Shown here piece by piece: positions 7,258 through 15,328 of a DNA stretch of 34,998 nt. The stretch is from an uncultured Aquimarina sp. (GTDB taxonomy: Bacteria; Bacteroidota; Bacteroidia; Flavobacteriales; Flavobacteriaceae). The position numbers were made by a program, and so were the translations under genes. The number at the start of each line of letters is the position of its first letter. The stretch's first letter is position 1. The stretch is from positions 1-34,998 of the forward strand of contig CALLUJ010000017.1 of assembly GCA_938011245.1 (NCBI GenBank), written 5' to 3'. The notes under the pieces are model-generated. The model was not told the origin of the DNA, did not search any database, and saw only the letters and a program-made list of their open reading frames with translations.

Positions 7258-7833
7258 TTAAATTTGACAAAAAACAATTGCTCCATAAGTTCCGTGATGA
7301 CTTATTGAAAAAGGTATTTTTAACCGCTTATTGTTATAGTATAATTGAGGGATATCTCTTTTATTTTTTAGTATTGTAAGAGAATCGAGTTTAATTTTTT
7401 TGTGTTTTGCTATTTCTTCTTTTAATAGCATGTGTGTTTGTTTTGACTGGTTTTTTTCTGAAGTATCTGTAAAAGAAATTAATTTAGTTATTCCTTCGAA
7501 TTGGGTTTTATAAGCAATTGTATGGATGTATTTTTTTGTAAACTTGCTCTTTGTTTGGTATATCAAATGTTCTACAAAGACCATCCCTTTATCTGCTTTT
7601 TCTAAAAAACATTCAAACTTTTGAGGTGCAAACATTCGTTTTCCTCCTTGTTGCATATACATTTTATAAGCACTCTCTTTCATACTCCACAATAACCAAA
7701 CAAGCTGAAATGGTTTTTCTGAATTCAAAATATAATGTTGTTCTGTAGGGGTAAATACTTTTTGTAGAAAACCATTACGCTGCCAATTAATTGGCGACGT
7801 TATTGTTAAATCTACTATGTCATTCCCTACCAT
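7258..7833 (-). CDS. 4'-phosphopantetheinyl transferase
   Basis: The 191-residue protein belongs to the AcpS/Sfp superfamily, which moves the phosphopantetheine arm of CoA onto the active serine of carrier proteins. The N-terminal GNDIVDL motif (Asp5, Asp8) and WSMKESAYKMYM (Lys52, Glu53, Lys57) supply the magnesium- and CoA-binding residues. It is the last gene of the cluster, starting six bases after the acyl carrier protein gene, which is its obvious substrate. A dedicated transferase suggests the cluster's carrier protein is not well served by the housekeeping AcpS, but that is inference. Confidence 0.88.
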   Translation of the reverse strand: MVGNDIVDLTITSPINWQRNGFLQKVFTPTEQHYILNSEKPFQLVWLLWSMKESAYKMYMQQGGKRMFAPQKFECFLEKADKGMVFVEHLIYQTKSKFTKKYIHTIAYKTQFEGITKLISFTDTSEKNQSKQTHMLLKEEIAKHKKIKLDSLTILKNKRDIPQLYYNNKRLKIPFSISHHGTYGAIVFCQI

Positions 7834-7839
7834 AATTTA

Positions 7840-8094
7840 TTATATATTTTTTAGCTTTGTATTAATAATATCCATTGCCGATTTTACATCTAACATTTTT
7901 TCCATGGATTGTGTATCCATTTCAATATCAAATTCGTCTTCGATATCTAAAACTACATCTACTAAATTAGCAGAATTAATTTTTAAATCGTTTATAAAAT
8001 CTGTTTCAGGTGTCATGTTTTGAAAAGCCATTTCGTTTTGTATATATGGCTTTACTATTGTTTTTAATTTGTTTATTAATTCTTGCTGTGTCAT
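7840..8094 (-). CDS. Acyl carrier protein
   Basis: An 84-residue acidic protein with the four-helix carrier-protein pattern. Ser41 in LKINSANLVDVVLDIEDEF sits where the phosphopantetheine attaches; the usual DSL is replaced by NSA. It lies between the ketosynthase and the transferase gene and probably carries the growing acyl chain that starts the type III polyketide reaction. The atypical residue before the serine separates it from the housekeeping AcpP. Confidence 0.88.
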   Translation of the reverse strand: MTQQELINKLKTIVKPYIQNEMAFQNMTPETDFINDLKINSANLVDVVLDIEDEFDIEMDTQSMEKMLDVKSAMDIINTKLKNI

Positions 8095-8148
8095 TGACTT
8101 ATTTATTCGATTTATATTGTTATTATTTTCGTATAATTTATAAAAGCC

Positions 8149-9432
8149 TTAGTTATGTTTATACTTTTTAAAAATAATACAGGCATTTACATCTCCGAAA
8201 CCAAAACTAGCTTTAGCTACTATATTTGCTTGATATAGAATCATTTTTTTAGGAATTTTATTGGGATCTATTATTGCTTCTATTTCGGGGTGTACTGTTT
8301 CGCAATTGATTGAAGGAAAAACAAATCCTTCGTGTAAACCCAACACTGCGGCTACACTTTCTATAGATCCTGCCGCAGAAATACAATGTCCAATCATTGA
8401 TTTAAGGGAATGTACATAAGGAAAATCGTTCCCTTTTCTATTAAGCGCTTTAGACCAATTTTCAATTTCTAGTCCGTCTTTTTTAGTTGCGGTAAGGTGT
8501 CCATTAATTACATCAATATCATTAGAAGATATGTTGGCATCTTTTATGGCTTCTGTAATACATCGTTGCACGGCTTTAGCATTAGGGGCTGTTAAAGTTC
8601 CGCTACCTCTTTGCCCTCCCGAGTTTATATTGCCACCTATTATTTCTCCATAAATAGTTGCATTACGTTCCAAAGCACTTTCTAAGGATTCCAACATCAT
8701 AGCTCCTGCTCCACTGCCTGGCACAAAACCCGACGCTTCTGCGTCCATTGGTCTACAGCCTAATTCTGGATTGTCGTTATGTTTATATGTCGTTACACGA
8801 ATAGCGTCAAAACCTGCCCAAATATAAGGACCACTATCGCTACAACTACCTACTAACATTCGTTTAGCTTTACCGTATTTTATTCTTTCATACCCCAGCA
8901 AAATAGCTTCTGTTCCTGTTGTACAGGCAGATGAATTTGTTGTAACTTGATTTCCTAATCCTAGTTTTCCTCCTAAATAAGCACTTACTCCACTAGACAT
9001 AGTTTGTACAACTGCTCCACTTCCTAAACGTCTTACTTTTTTAGCATCTATTTTATATATAGCTTCTCTAAAAGCTTCTACGCTAGATGTCCCTGTCCCA
9101 AAAATAGTTCCTGTATCGAAATCCAATTCACTTTTAGAATCAAACTCAAAACCAGCATCTTTCCATGCATCTATTCCTGCAATGCATCCATATAAAATAC
9201 CTGTACTATTAAAATTACGTAATTGCAATGGTGTAAAATATTGTAATTTTAACTCTTCTGAAAGCGATGGTTTTCCTGCTATACAACAGGAAAACTGAAG
9301 GTCTTTTAAGAGTTGTTGAAATTGTATTCCGGAGACTCCTTTTTTTATTGCTTTCGTAAATTTTGCAATACCTACACCATTAGGAGCAACTACTCCCATA
9401 CCTGTAATAACAACTCTATTTTCCATTTGCAA
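8149..9432 (-). CDS. Beta-ketoacyl-ACP synthase (FabF/FabB-like)
   Basis: The 427-residue thiolase-fold enzyme condenses malonyl-ACP with an acyl chain. The full Cys-His-His set is visible: Cys170 in NSSACTTGTEA, His312 in NGHLTAT, and Lys344/His349 in KSMIGHCISAAG. A Gly-rich GSGAGAM loop and C-terminal SFGFGD-like motif (ASFGFGDVNA) also fit. The gene overlaps the dehydratase gene by 17 bases, or 11 if the second Met (9426) is the true start. Together with the dehydratase, reductase and carrier protein it should build the fatty acyl starter used by the type III polyketide synthase. Confidence 0.9.
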   Translation of the reverse strand: MQMENRVVITGMGVVAPNGVGIAKFTKAIKKGVSGIQFQQLLKDLQFSCCIAGKPSLSEELKLQYFTPLQLRNFNSTGILYGCIAGIDAWKDAGFEFDSKSELDFDTGTIFGTGTSSVEAFREAIYKIDAKKVRRLGSGAVVQTMSSGVSAYLGGKLGLGNQVTTNSSACTTGTEAILLGYERIKYGKAKRMLVGSCSDSGPYIWAGFDAIRVTTYKHNDNPELGCRPMDAEASGFVPGSGAGAMMLESLESALERNATIYGEIIGGNINSGGQRGSGTLTAPNAKAVQRCITEAIKDANISSNDIDVINGHLTATKKDGLEIENWSKALNRKGNDFPYVHSLKSMIGHCISAAGSIESVAAVLGLHEGFVFPSINCETVHPEIEAIIDPNKIPKKMILYQANIVAKASFGFGDVNACIIFKKYKHN

Positions 9433-9859
9433 ACATTCCTGAAATAGTACCTCTACATGCTAAAGCTCCTGTTTCTTTAAACAACTGAACTTTACATTGT
9501 AACTTATTAAATCTAAAAAAAGTTTTTTCTGAAACCACGTTAACTTTTTCTCCTGGTAAAATAGGCAAAAAGAAATCGACAGCACTTGAGGTTAGCGCTA
9601 TTTTTGGGTATTCTTTGTTAAAAGTTGTCTTTTTTAGTAGCAGAATACCTAAACATACTACTCCTATTTGTGCCATTATTTCTGTAAGAATTACACCTGG
9701 CGTTACTGGGTTATTTTTAAAATGGCCTTTATAAAAACCAGATTCTTTTTTTAAGGTATAATTCCCTTCAATACCCTTATCTGATATTTTAGTGAGTGTA
9801 TCTACAAATAGAAACGGTGTTTCGTACGGTAATAGGTTTATAATTTGTTGTGAAGTCAT
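9416..9859 (-). CDS. 3-hydroxyacyl-ACP dehydratase (FabZ-like hotdog)
   Basis: The 147-residue hotdog-fold protein removes water from 3-hydroxyacyl-ACP. LPYETPFLFVD near the start and GHFKNNPVTPGVILTEIMAQ (His46 and Glu60) match the FabZ active site. It sits between the enoyl reductase and the ketosynthase genes and overlaps the latter. A housekeeping FabZ is normally encoded beside lpxA/lpxC in this phylum, so this copy is most likely dedicated to the polyketide cluster. Confidence 0.87.
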   Translation of the reverse strand: MTSQQIINLLPYETPFLFVDTLTKISDKGIEGNYTLKKESGFYKGHFKNNPVTPGVILTEIMAQIGVVCLGILLLKKTTFNKEYPKIALTSSAVDFFLPILPGEKVNVVSEKTFFRFNKLQCKVQLFKETGALACRGTISGMFANGK

Positions 9860-9917
9860 TTTTATTTATTTCTTTTTCCTAATAAACACCTCGTAGCATT
9901 CTAAAGCTTTGTTTTTT

Positions 9918-10712
9918 TTAACAAATATGCTCCCCACCATCTACAGGTAATATGCTACCATTAATCCATTTTGCCTCATCTTTACAAAGCAGATATGCTA
10001 CATTTGCCACATCTTCTGTTGTGGTTAGGCGTTTAAAGGGATTTCGTTTTTGGGTATGCCTCTTAATTTGTTCACTTCTTGGTATCATTCGTAACGATTC
10101 TGTATCTGTTACCCCTGCTTGGATACAATTTGCCTTAATTCCATAAGGTGCAAATTCTAGAGCTATATTTCTTGTAATAGCTTCTAGCGCCGCCTTTGCT
10201 GCGGATACTGCTCCATAACCATTCCATGCTTTTTGATTCCCTTCACTGGTAAAGCTAAGTATTCTGGCATCTTTATTAAATAATCCCATTTTAAAAATGG
10301 CTAAAGTCCAATCGTACAAACTTATAGCCATGGCATTAATAGTACCTAGAAAATCTTCTCTTTGTAATGTTGTTTCTTTGGAAATCATTGGTTTTAGATT
10401 TCCTTTAGCAATACTATGTATTATTACTTTAATAGTTCCTTTTTTTCCTATTTTACCTTTTAAATCTTCAATAATTTTGGATTGTTTTTCTTTGTTTAAT
10501 GCATCTTTATTAAAGTTTACAAAAGCTATATTCTTCGATTTTATTTCATCAAAATGTGTTTCTATTTCTTTAAGTTGGCTTTTACTATTTCGATGAACCA
10601 CGCAAATATTCATTCCGTGTTGAGCCAATTTTTTAGCTGTTGCTAAACCTAAACCACTAGAACCCCCTAAAATAAGTGCCCATTCATTTTTATGTTCAAA
10701 TTCTCTTACCAT
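9918..10712 (-). CDS. FabL-like enoyl-ACP reductase (SDR family)
   Basis: The 264-residue short-chain dehydrogenase has a GGSSGLG nucleotide loop near residue 16. Two details point to enoyl reduction instead of ketoreduction: the catalytic pair is Tyr166-x6-Lys173 (in GYGAVSAAK) and not Tyr-x3-Lys, and IIHSIAKG matches the FabI/FabL VHSIA motif. The GxxxGxG loop is nearer to FabL than to FabI. It should reduce trans-2-enoyl-ACP in the chain-building steps. Its start overlaps the end of the type III synthase gene by seven bases. No dedicated 3-ketoacyl reductase is present, so housekeeping FabG may supply that step. Confidence 0.82.
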   Translation of the reverse strand: MVREFEHKNEWALILGGSSGLGLATAKKLAQHGMNICVVHRNSKSQLKEIETHFDEIKSKNIAFVNFNKDALNKEKQSKIIEDLKGKIGKKGTIKVIIHSIAKGNLKPMISKETTLQREDFLGTINAMAISLYDWTLAIFKMGLFNKDARILSFTSEGNQKAWNGYGAVSAAKAALEAITRNIALEFAPYGIKANCIQAGVTDTESLRMIPRSEQIKRHTQKRNPFKRLTTTEDVANVAYLLCKDEAKWINGSILPVDGGEHIC

Positions 10713-11758
10713 TCTAATAATAATCGTTGTGCTGTAAAGCCTGGCCCAAAACTAAGCATTAGTCCTTTGTCTCCTTTATTAGGTTGTTTGTTTATAAAAC
10801 GCTCCAAAACATGTAAAACAGTAGCACTAGACATGTTTCCAAAATCTTTCAATACACCTTTGGTTTCGTCTATATTTTTATCGTATTTGCTAAAAATATC
10901 TTCAATAGTTTGTACAATTTTTTTTCCTCCTGGATGAAAAATTAAATAGTTTAAGTTTTCTATTTTTAGATTGTTTCTTTTTAAAAAAGGGTTTACAATA
11001 TCAGGAAAATGAGATGCTATAGTTTCTGGAACTTCTTTATCTAAAATCATTCGTAAACCTGTATTAGTAAGCTTAAAGCCCATAATATCGGTTGCTTCAT
11101 AAAAATGATACATGGCTTCGTCTTTTATTACAGGCCCTTGTTCGTTTTCGTAAGAAGATAAAATTACAGCCGCAGCACCGTCTCCAAAAATAGCTGCACT
11201 TACTATATTTTCCATTGAAAAATCTTCTATTTGAAATGTTGCCGAAGGGGCTTCAACCGCTACAACAGCGGCACGTTTATTAGGGTTATCTTTAAGAAAA
11301 TTTTTAGCATAAATTAATCCTGACACCCCTGCAACACATCCCATTTCTGTAACAGGAAGGCGCACTACGTCTTGCTTCATACCTAGGCGGTTAATTAAAT
11401 AAGCATCTATTGAGGGTATCATGATTCCTGTACAACTAACAGTTATAATATAGTCTATTTGATTAGCTTCTAACTTAGCTTTATCCAATGCTTTTTTTAA
11501 AGCTTGTTCTGCTAGATTTACAGCTTCAATAGCGTAGACATCGTTTTTTTCTTCAAAAGATGTTTTTTCAAATACCTCTACAGGATTCATTATAGAATAT
11601 CGTTTTTCGATTCCTGCACTTTCGAAAAGCTTTATTACTTTACGTTGAAAACGTGGTTCTTGACCTTCTAACCATATCTTTACCAATGGTATTAATTCTT
11701 CGGTTTGGTTACAGAATTTTGGTAATTGACTAGCTACTGATTGTATTTTTACACTCAT
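10706..11758 (-). CDS. Type III polyketide synthase (alkylresorcinol/alkylpyrone synthase-like)
   Basis: The 350-residue chalcone/stilbene-synthase family enzyme extends an acyl starter with malonyl units and closes a ring. The complete triad is visible: Cys141 in EMGCVAGVSGL, His275 in FHPGGKK, and Asn308 in FGNMSSATV; SFGPGFTA is the C-terminal signature. The gene follows the methyltransferase with no gap and overlaps the reductase gene. Neighbours that make, carry, methylate and hydroxylate the product suggest a long-chain resorcinol or quinone, as in the Streptomyces srs operon. The exact ring type cannot be read from sequence. Confidence 0.9.
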   Translation of the reverse strand: MSVKIQSVASQLPKFCNQTEELIPLVKIWLEGQEPRFQRKVIKLFESAGIEKRYSIMNPVEVFEKTSFEEKNDVYAIEAVNLAEQALKKALDKAKLEANQIDYIITVSCTGIMIPSIDAYLINRLGMKQDVVRLPVTEMGCVAGVSGLIYAKNFLKDNPNKRAAVVAVEAPSATFQIEDFSMENIVSAAIFGDGAAAVILSSYENEQGPVIKDEAMYHFYEATDIMGFKLTNTGLRMILDKEVPETIASHFPDIVNPFLKRNNLKIENLNYLIFHPGGKKIVQTIEDIFSKYDKNIDETKGVLKDFGNMSSATVLHVLERFINKQPNKGDKGLMLSFGPGFTAQRLLLEW

Positions 11759-12460
11759 TTATTTACTTATTATCCATTGATATCTAAAGGCCCATTTCCA
11801 AACCAGCTCACTCTTATACATTAGAGAGCTTTTCATTTCATTAAAATCATTTTTTTTAAAACCTCTTAAAATAGAAATTAACCCATCACTTTTTACCATT
11901 TTATTTTTTAGGGGATAGGTTATTAATTTATATAAAAAATAAGCTATTTTACTTCTATGTAAATCGTTAATAATAATACCTGTTTTGGCTTTATTCATCA
12001 TTTTAGTAATTAAACTTATTATTTCTGGTGTTTTAAAATGATGCATAAATAGAGTTGCTAAAACGATATCGCAATTAATTCCTTCAAAATCTTTAGCAAG
12101 TACGTCTTTTGTTATATAGCTAATTTCGGGGTAGTCTTGTGATAATTTTTTTGCATAATCTATAGTGTATTGATTGGCATCTACTCCTATTAATTTAAAG
12201 TTATAGCCATTTGTTTTTCCATATTTTGAAGCCACACGTAGCATATCGCCATTACCGCACCCTAAATCTACAATAGTTATAGATGCTTTTTTTGAATGTT
12301 TTTTTAGTAATTTTTTAAGTCCATTAATAGTAACGGCATTGCCTCCTAGTAACTGGTTGATACTGGCTATTTGATTTAAGGTTTTGGTTAGCACTGGTCC
12401 TGAAAAATCAAAATCGTCCATATCTTCGGACATTTCGCTTCTATATTTTGTACTTATCAT
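11759..12460 (-). CDS. Class I SAM-dependent methyltransferase (SrsB-like)
   Basis: The 233-residue Rossmann-fold methyltransferase has motif I VDLGCGNGDMLRVA at about residue 78 and the acidic motif LIGVDAN after strand 2. MHHFKTPE marks the post-IV region. The start overlaps the stop of the FAD enzyme by one base (TAATG), and the polyketide synthase follows immediately. In the srs operon the gene in this role methylates an alkylresorcinol, so the same substrate class is inferred. The C-terminal third is helical and basic and may sit at the membrane. Confidence 0.82.
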   Translation of the reverse strand: MISTKYRSEMSEDMDDFDFSGPVLTKTLNQIASINQLLGGNAVTINGLKKLLKKHSKKASITIVDLGCGNGDMLRVASKYGKTNGYNFKLIGVDANQYTIDYAKKLSQDYPEISYITKDVLAKDFEGINCDIVLATLFMHHFKTPEIISLITKMMNKAKTGIIINDLHRSKIAYFLYKLITYPLKNKMVKSDGLISILRGFKKNDFNEMKSSLMYKSELVWKWAFRYQWIISK

Positions 12461-13608
12461 TAAATTTCTAATGCTTTTAAAGGTTTACCATGGGTACTTT
12501 TGATAATCTTAGTCAGTAAATTTGGAAAAAATTTCAAAATTCCTAGTACAAATTGCGATAGCTTATTTTGATTGTATAGTGCTGCGAGTATTTTACCTGT
12601 TTTTACTCGTTTCAAAAAATGAGTATTCCATACTTGAGCATACTGCTGTTCTAAGTCTGTTCTAGATTCTATTTGTCCTTTTAGATATTGTAATACTAAC
12701 TCCGAAACTAGTTTTGCCGAATGTATTGCCATTCCCATTCCGTTTCCACATAAGGGGTGAATCATCCCTGCTGTATCTCCACACATTAAAATATGGTTTT
12801 CTACTGGTTTTTTAATATCAAACGAAATTTGACTAATACTCAATGGCTTTTCAAAAGTTAACTTACATGTTGTAAATAGCTCTTTTAATGCATCGTTTTT
12901 ATATACTACTTGTGTTTCAAAATCGGGAATACTCTTAAATTTTTGAAACGTTTTATAATTAGTAATATAACAAATATTAATTTTATTATTCTCCACTTTA
13001 GACACCCCACAATAACCTCCTTCAAAATTATGAATAGCTACTACATCTTCTGGAAAATTACCTGTGTAATGCGCTTTAACAGCTAAATAAGGAGATTTAT
13101 TTTTAATAAAAGAACGGTTTAACTTTATATCTAAATTAGAGCGTTTTCCGTAAGCCCCTAATACAATATTAGCGATATACGAGCTATTATTTTTTGTTTT
13201 TACAAAAAATTGATTGTTTCTGTACTGAATGTTTGTTACCGTATCTTGTATAATATATACTCCCGCATCTTGGACTCTCGACGATAGAGTATAGTCTAAT
13301 AGATGACGACTCATTCCAAAACCTCCTAAAGGTAATTTTGTTTTTAAAACTTTATTAGACTGGGTTGTTAATATAAATTTAGAAATGGATACGGCTCCCA
13401 TTTCTAAAGGTTTAATTCCTAATGATTTTAAATAAGGTAATACTTCATTAGATATATATTCGCCACAAACTTTATGAAGAGGGTAACTGTTCTTCTCTAT
13501 AATTAATACTTCTATTCCTTTTAAAGCTAAATGCAAAGCACTTACCAAACCTGCTAAACCACCTCCAATAATAATTACTTGTACTTCTTTTTTACTGTTC
13601 AAATCCAT
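12460..13608 (-). CDS. FAD-dependent oxidoreductase (geranylgeranyl-reductase-like/SrsC-like hydroxylase)
   Basis: The 382-residue flavoprotein has the FAD-binding GGGLAGLVSALHLALKG motif at residues ~15-31 and the second FAD motif CGDTAGMIHPLCGNGMGMAI near residue 280. These features place it in the large group holding geranylgeranyl reductases and aromatic hydroxylases. It is the first gene of the cluster and overlaps the methyltransferase. By analogy with SrsC it may hydroxylate a methylated alkylresorcinol to a quinone. No TAnnTTTG box was found in the 120 bases before it, so its promoter is not identified. Confidence 0.82.
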   Translation of the reverse strand: MDLNSKKEVQVIIIGGGLAGLVSALHLALKGIEVLIIEKNSYPLHKVCGEYISNEVLPYLKSLGIKPLEMGAVSISKFILTTQSNKVLKTKLPLGGFGMSRHLLDYTLSSRVQDAGVYIIQDTVTNIQYRNNQFFVKTKNNSSYIANIVLGAYGKRSNLDIKLNRSFIKNKSPYLAVKAHYTGNFPEDVVAIHNFEGGYCGVSKVENNKINICYITNYKTFQKFKSIPDFETQVVYKNDALKELFTTCKLTFEKPLSISQISFDIKKPVENHILMCGDTAGMIHPLCGNGMGMAIHSAKLVSELVLQYLKGQIESRTDLEQQYAQVWNTHFLKRVKTGKILAALYNQNKLSQFVLGILKFFPNLLTKIIKSTHGKPLKALEI

Positions 13609-13728
13609 TACGTTCTAAAATAAACATAAATATTCAGTATAAATAATTGAACTAAGGATTATAACTTTTTATTCACAGTTGTAATTATTTCTATAATATT
13701 AGTAGAGCATATTTACTAAAAAAGTATG

Positions 13729-15246
13729 CTATTTAAGTTTACTTAAGTCTCTCGTTTTTTTAATTGTTGAATCCGAAGGTGCGTTTACATAATTTTTAGC
13801 CTTTTTAAAGATTATTGTACTTGGTTCTTTCCGTTTTTTAGGAACCCATTTTTTTAACTTCGAAACAATAGCTTTATACTTTGGTGTTCCTATTAAATTA
13901 TTCCATTCCATTGGATCTTTTTCTATATTATATAGCTCCTCTACACCTCGTACACTTATTGTATAATGCCATTTGTTTTTTAATATAGAAGTCCCTCTAT
14001 TGCTAACAGTAATCCCTGGGTAGTCCCAATTAGCATTTGGTTTTTTTAATAATTTAGAAAAATCGTGACCGTCTAAGTTTTCTTTTTTAGGCAACCCTGT
14101 TAAAGAAATCATTGTTGGGTATAAATCTATTAAACTTACATTTCTATTGGAATATTGTTTCTTCTTCATTTCTGGCAACCTTACTAACAAAGGTGTTTTT
14201 ACTGCTTCTAACCATGTGGTTTCTTTTAAATATCTTAATTTTTCTCCTAAATGCCAACCATGATCTCCGCAAACAACAACAATGGTATTATTCGCATATT
14301 TACTTTTCTCTAAAGCATCCATTAATTTTCCAAAGCACGCATCTACATAAGATATATTTGCTAAATATGCTCTAGTAGCTTCTTTTTCTAAACCATGTTT
14401 CTTTATCCATTTATATTCTTTTGTTGGCCAATATGCTTGCTTACCATTAGGCTTTAAAATATCTTTTAAATCGTCTTCTTTAGTAAGTGGAGTTTTAATT
14501 TTGTCCAAATCGTACATATCAAAAAACTTTTTAGGCACAAACCATGGCAAATGCGGTTTAATAAAACCAACTGCCACAAAAAATGGTTTTTCAAAATCTC
14601 CGTCTAACTTTTTAGTAGCCCAATCTGCCACCTTATAATCAACCGTATTTTCAAAAGAATTTTTTAGAGGTCCCCAACTTAGTTTTGATTTTTTATCTAA
14701 AAACTCTGGATCTTTTTTTCCATTAATAATTCCTGCTTTACTCGATGTTAGAAACTTTCTATCTACACTATCTTTATGCCATCTTCTAGCTCTCGCAAAC
14801 TCATCAAATGCCCAATGTCCAAAGTCCGTTCCAAATTCGGCTCCGTGTTTATGGAATATTTTCCCATTACCTAACGAGTAATAACCATGCTTTGAAAAGT
14901 ACTCGGGAAGTGTTGCATTTTTTTTCACTAAATCGGAATACAACATATTCTGTGTATTATTATATACTCCAGATTTATTAGGCATAAATCCTGAAAGTAA
15001 AGCCGATCTAGATGGTCCACAAACTGGAGCTGCGCATACTGCATTTTTAAAAACTACAGACCCATTTTTAGTAAACTTATCTAAATTAGGTGTTAATGCT
15101 TGTTTGTTCCCGTCTAAAGGCTCTATCCAATCATTAATATCATCTATAGCTACAAAAAGAATATTGGGTTGTTTATTTTGTCCTACTACCGATGAGAAAA
15201 AAATATTCCCTAATATAAAAATCAAAACACTATTAAATCTTATCAT
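13729..15246 (-). CDS. Exported sulfatase, iduronate-2-sulfatase-like
   Basis: The 505-residue S1-type sulfatase removes sulfate esters, probably from a polysaccharide outside the cytoplasm. A signal peptide covers residues 1-22 (cleavage near VVGQ). The metal site begins at NILFVAIDDIND. Cys76 in VCGPSRSALLSG is the residue oxidised to formylglycine, so an FGE maturase is needed, though none is in the window. GDHGWHLGEK is the C-terminal metal motif typical of iduronate-2-sulfatase relatives. It stands alone, without SusC/SusD or glycosidase genes, which is unusual for polysaccharide use in this phylum. Confidence 0.9.
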   Translation of the reverse strand: MIRFNSVLIFILGNIFFSSVVGQNKQPNILFVAIDDINDWIEPLDGNKQALTPNLDKFTKNGSVVFKNAVCAAPVCGPSRSALLSGFMPNKSGVYNNTQNMLYSDLVKKNATLPEYFSKHGYYSLGNGKIFHKHGAEFGTDFGHWAFDEFARARRWHKDSVDRKFLTSSKAGIINGKKDPEFLDKKSKLSWGPLKNSFENTVDYKVADWATKKLDGDFEKPFFVAVGFIKPHLPWFVPKKFFDMYDLDKIKTPLTKEDDLKDILKPNGKQAYWPTKEYKWIKKHGLEKEATRAYLANISYVDACFGKLMDALEKSKYANNTIVVVCGDHGWHLGEKLRYLKETTWLEAVKTPLLVRLPEMKKKQYSNRNVSLIDLYPTMISLTGLPKKENLDGHDFSKLLKKPNANWDYPGITVSNRGTSILKNKWHYTISVRGVEELYNIEKDPMEWNNLIGTPKYKAIVSKLKKWVPKKRKEPSTIIFKKAKNYVNAPSDSTIKKTRDLSKLK

Positions 15247-15328
15247 ATCTTAAAGATATACAAATAAACCTAAAAGAATATTTAACTTTTTAGAGAGTAC
15301 AAAAACAAATTACTTTCAGATTTTTCAA

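Noticed and set aside
7551..7748. Plus-strand open frames inside the polyketide and Nit1C clusters
   Set aside because: They lie opposite genes with clear family motifs and have no coding features of their own.
9918..10712. Annotation as FabG ketoreductase
   Set aside because: The catalytic spacing is Tyr-x6-Lys and the IHSIA motif is present, which fit enoyl reductases.
13707..13731. AGCATA/TATGCT hairpin after the sulfatase gene as a terminator
   Set aside because: The stem is only six bases and the T-run is in the loop.
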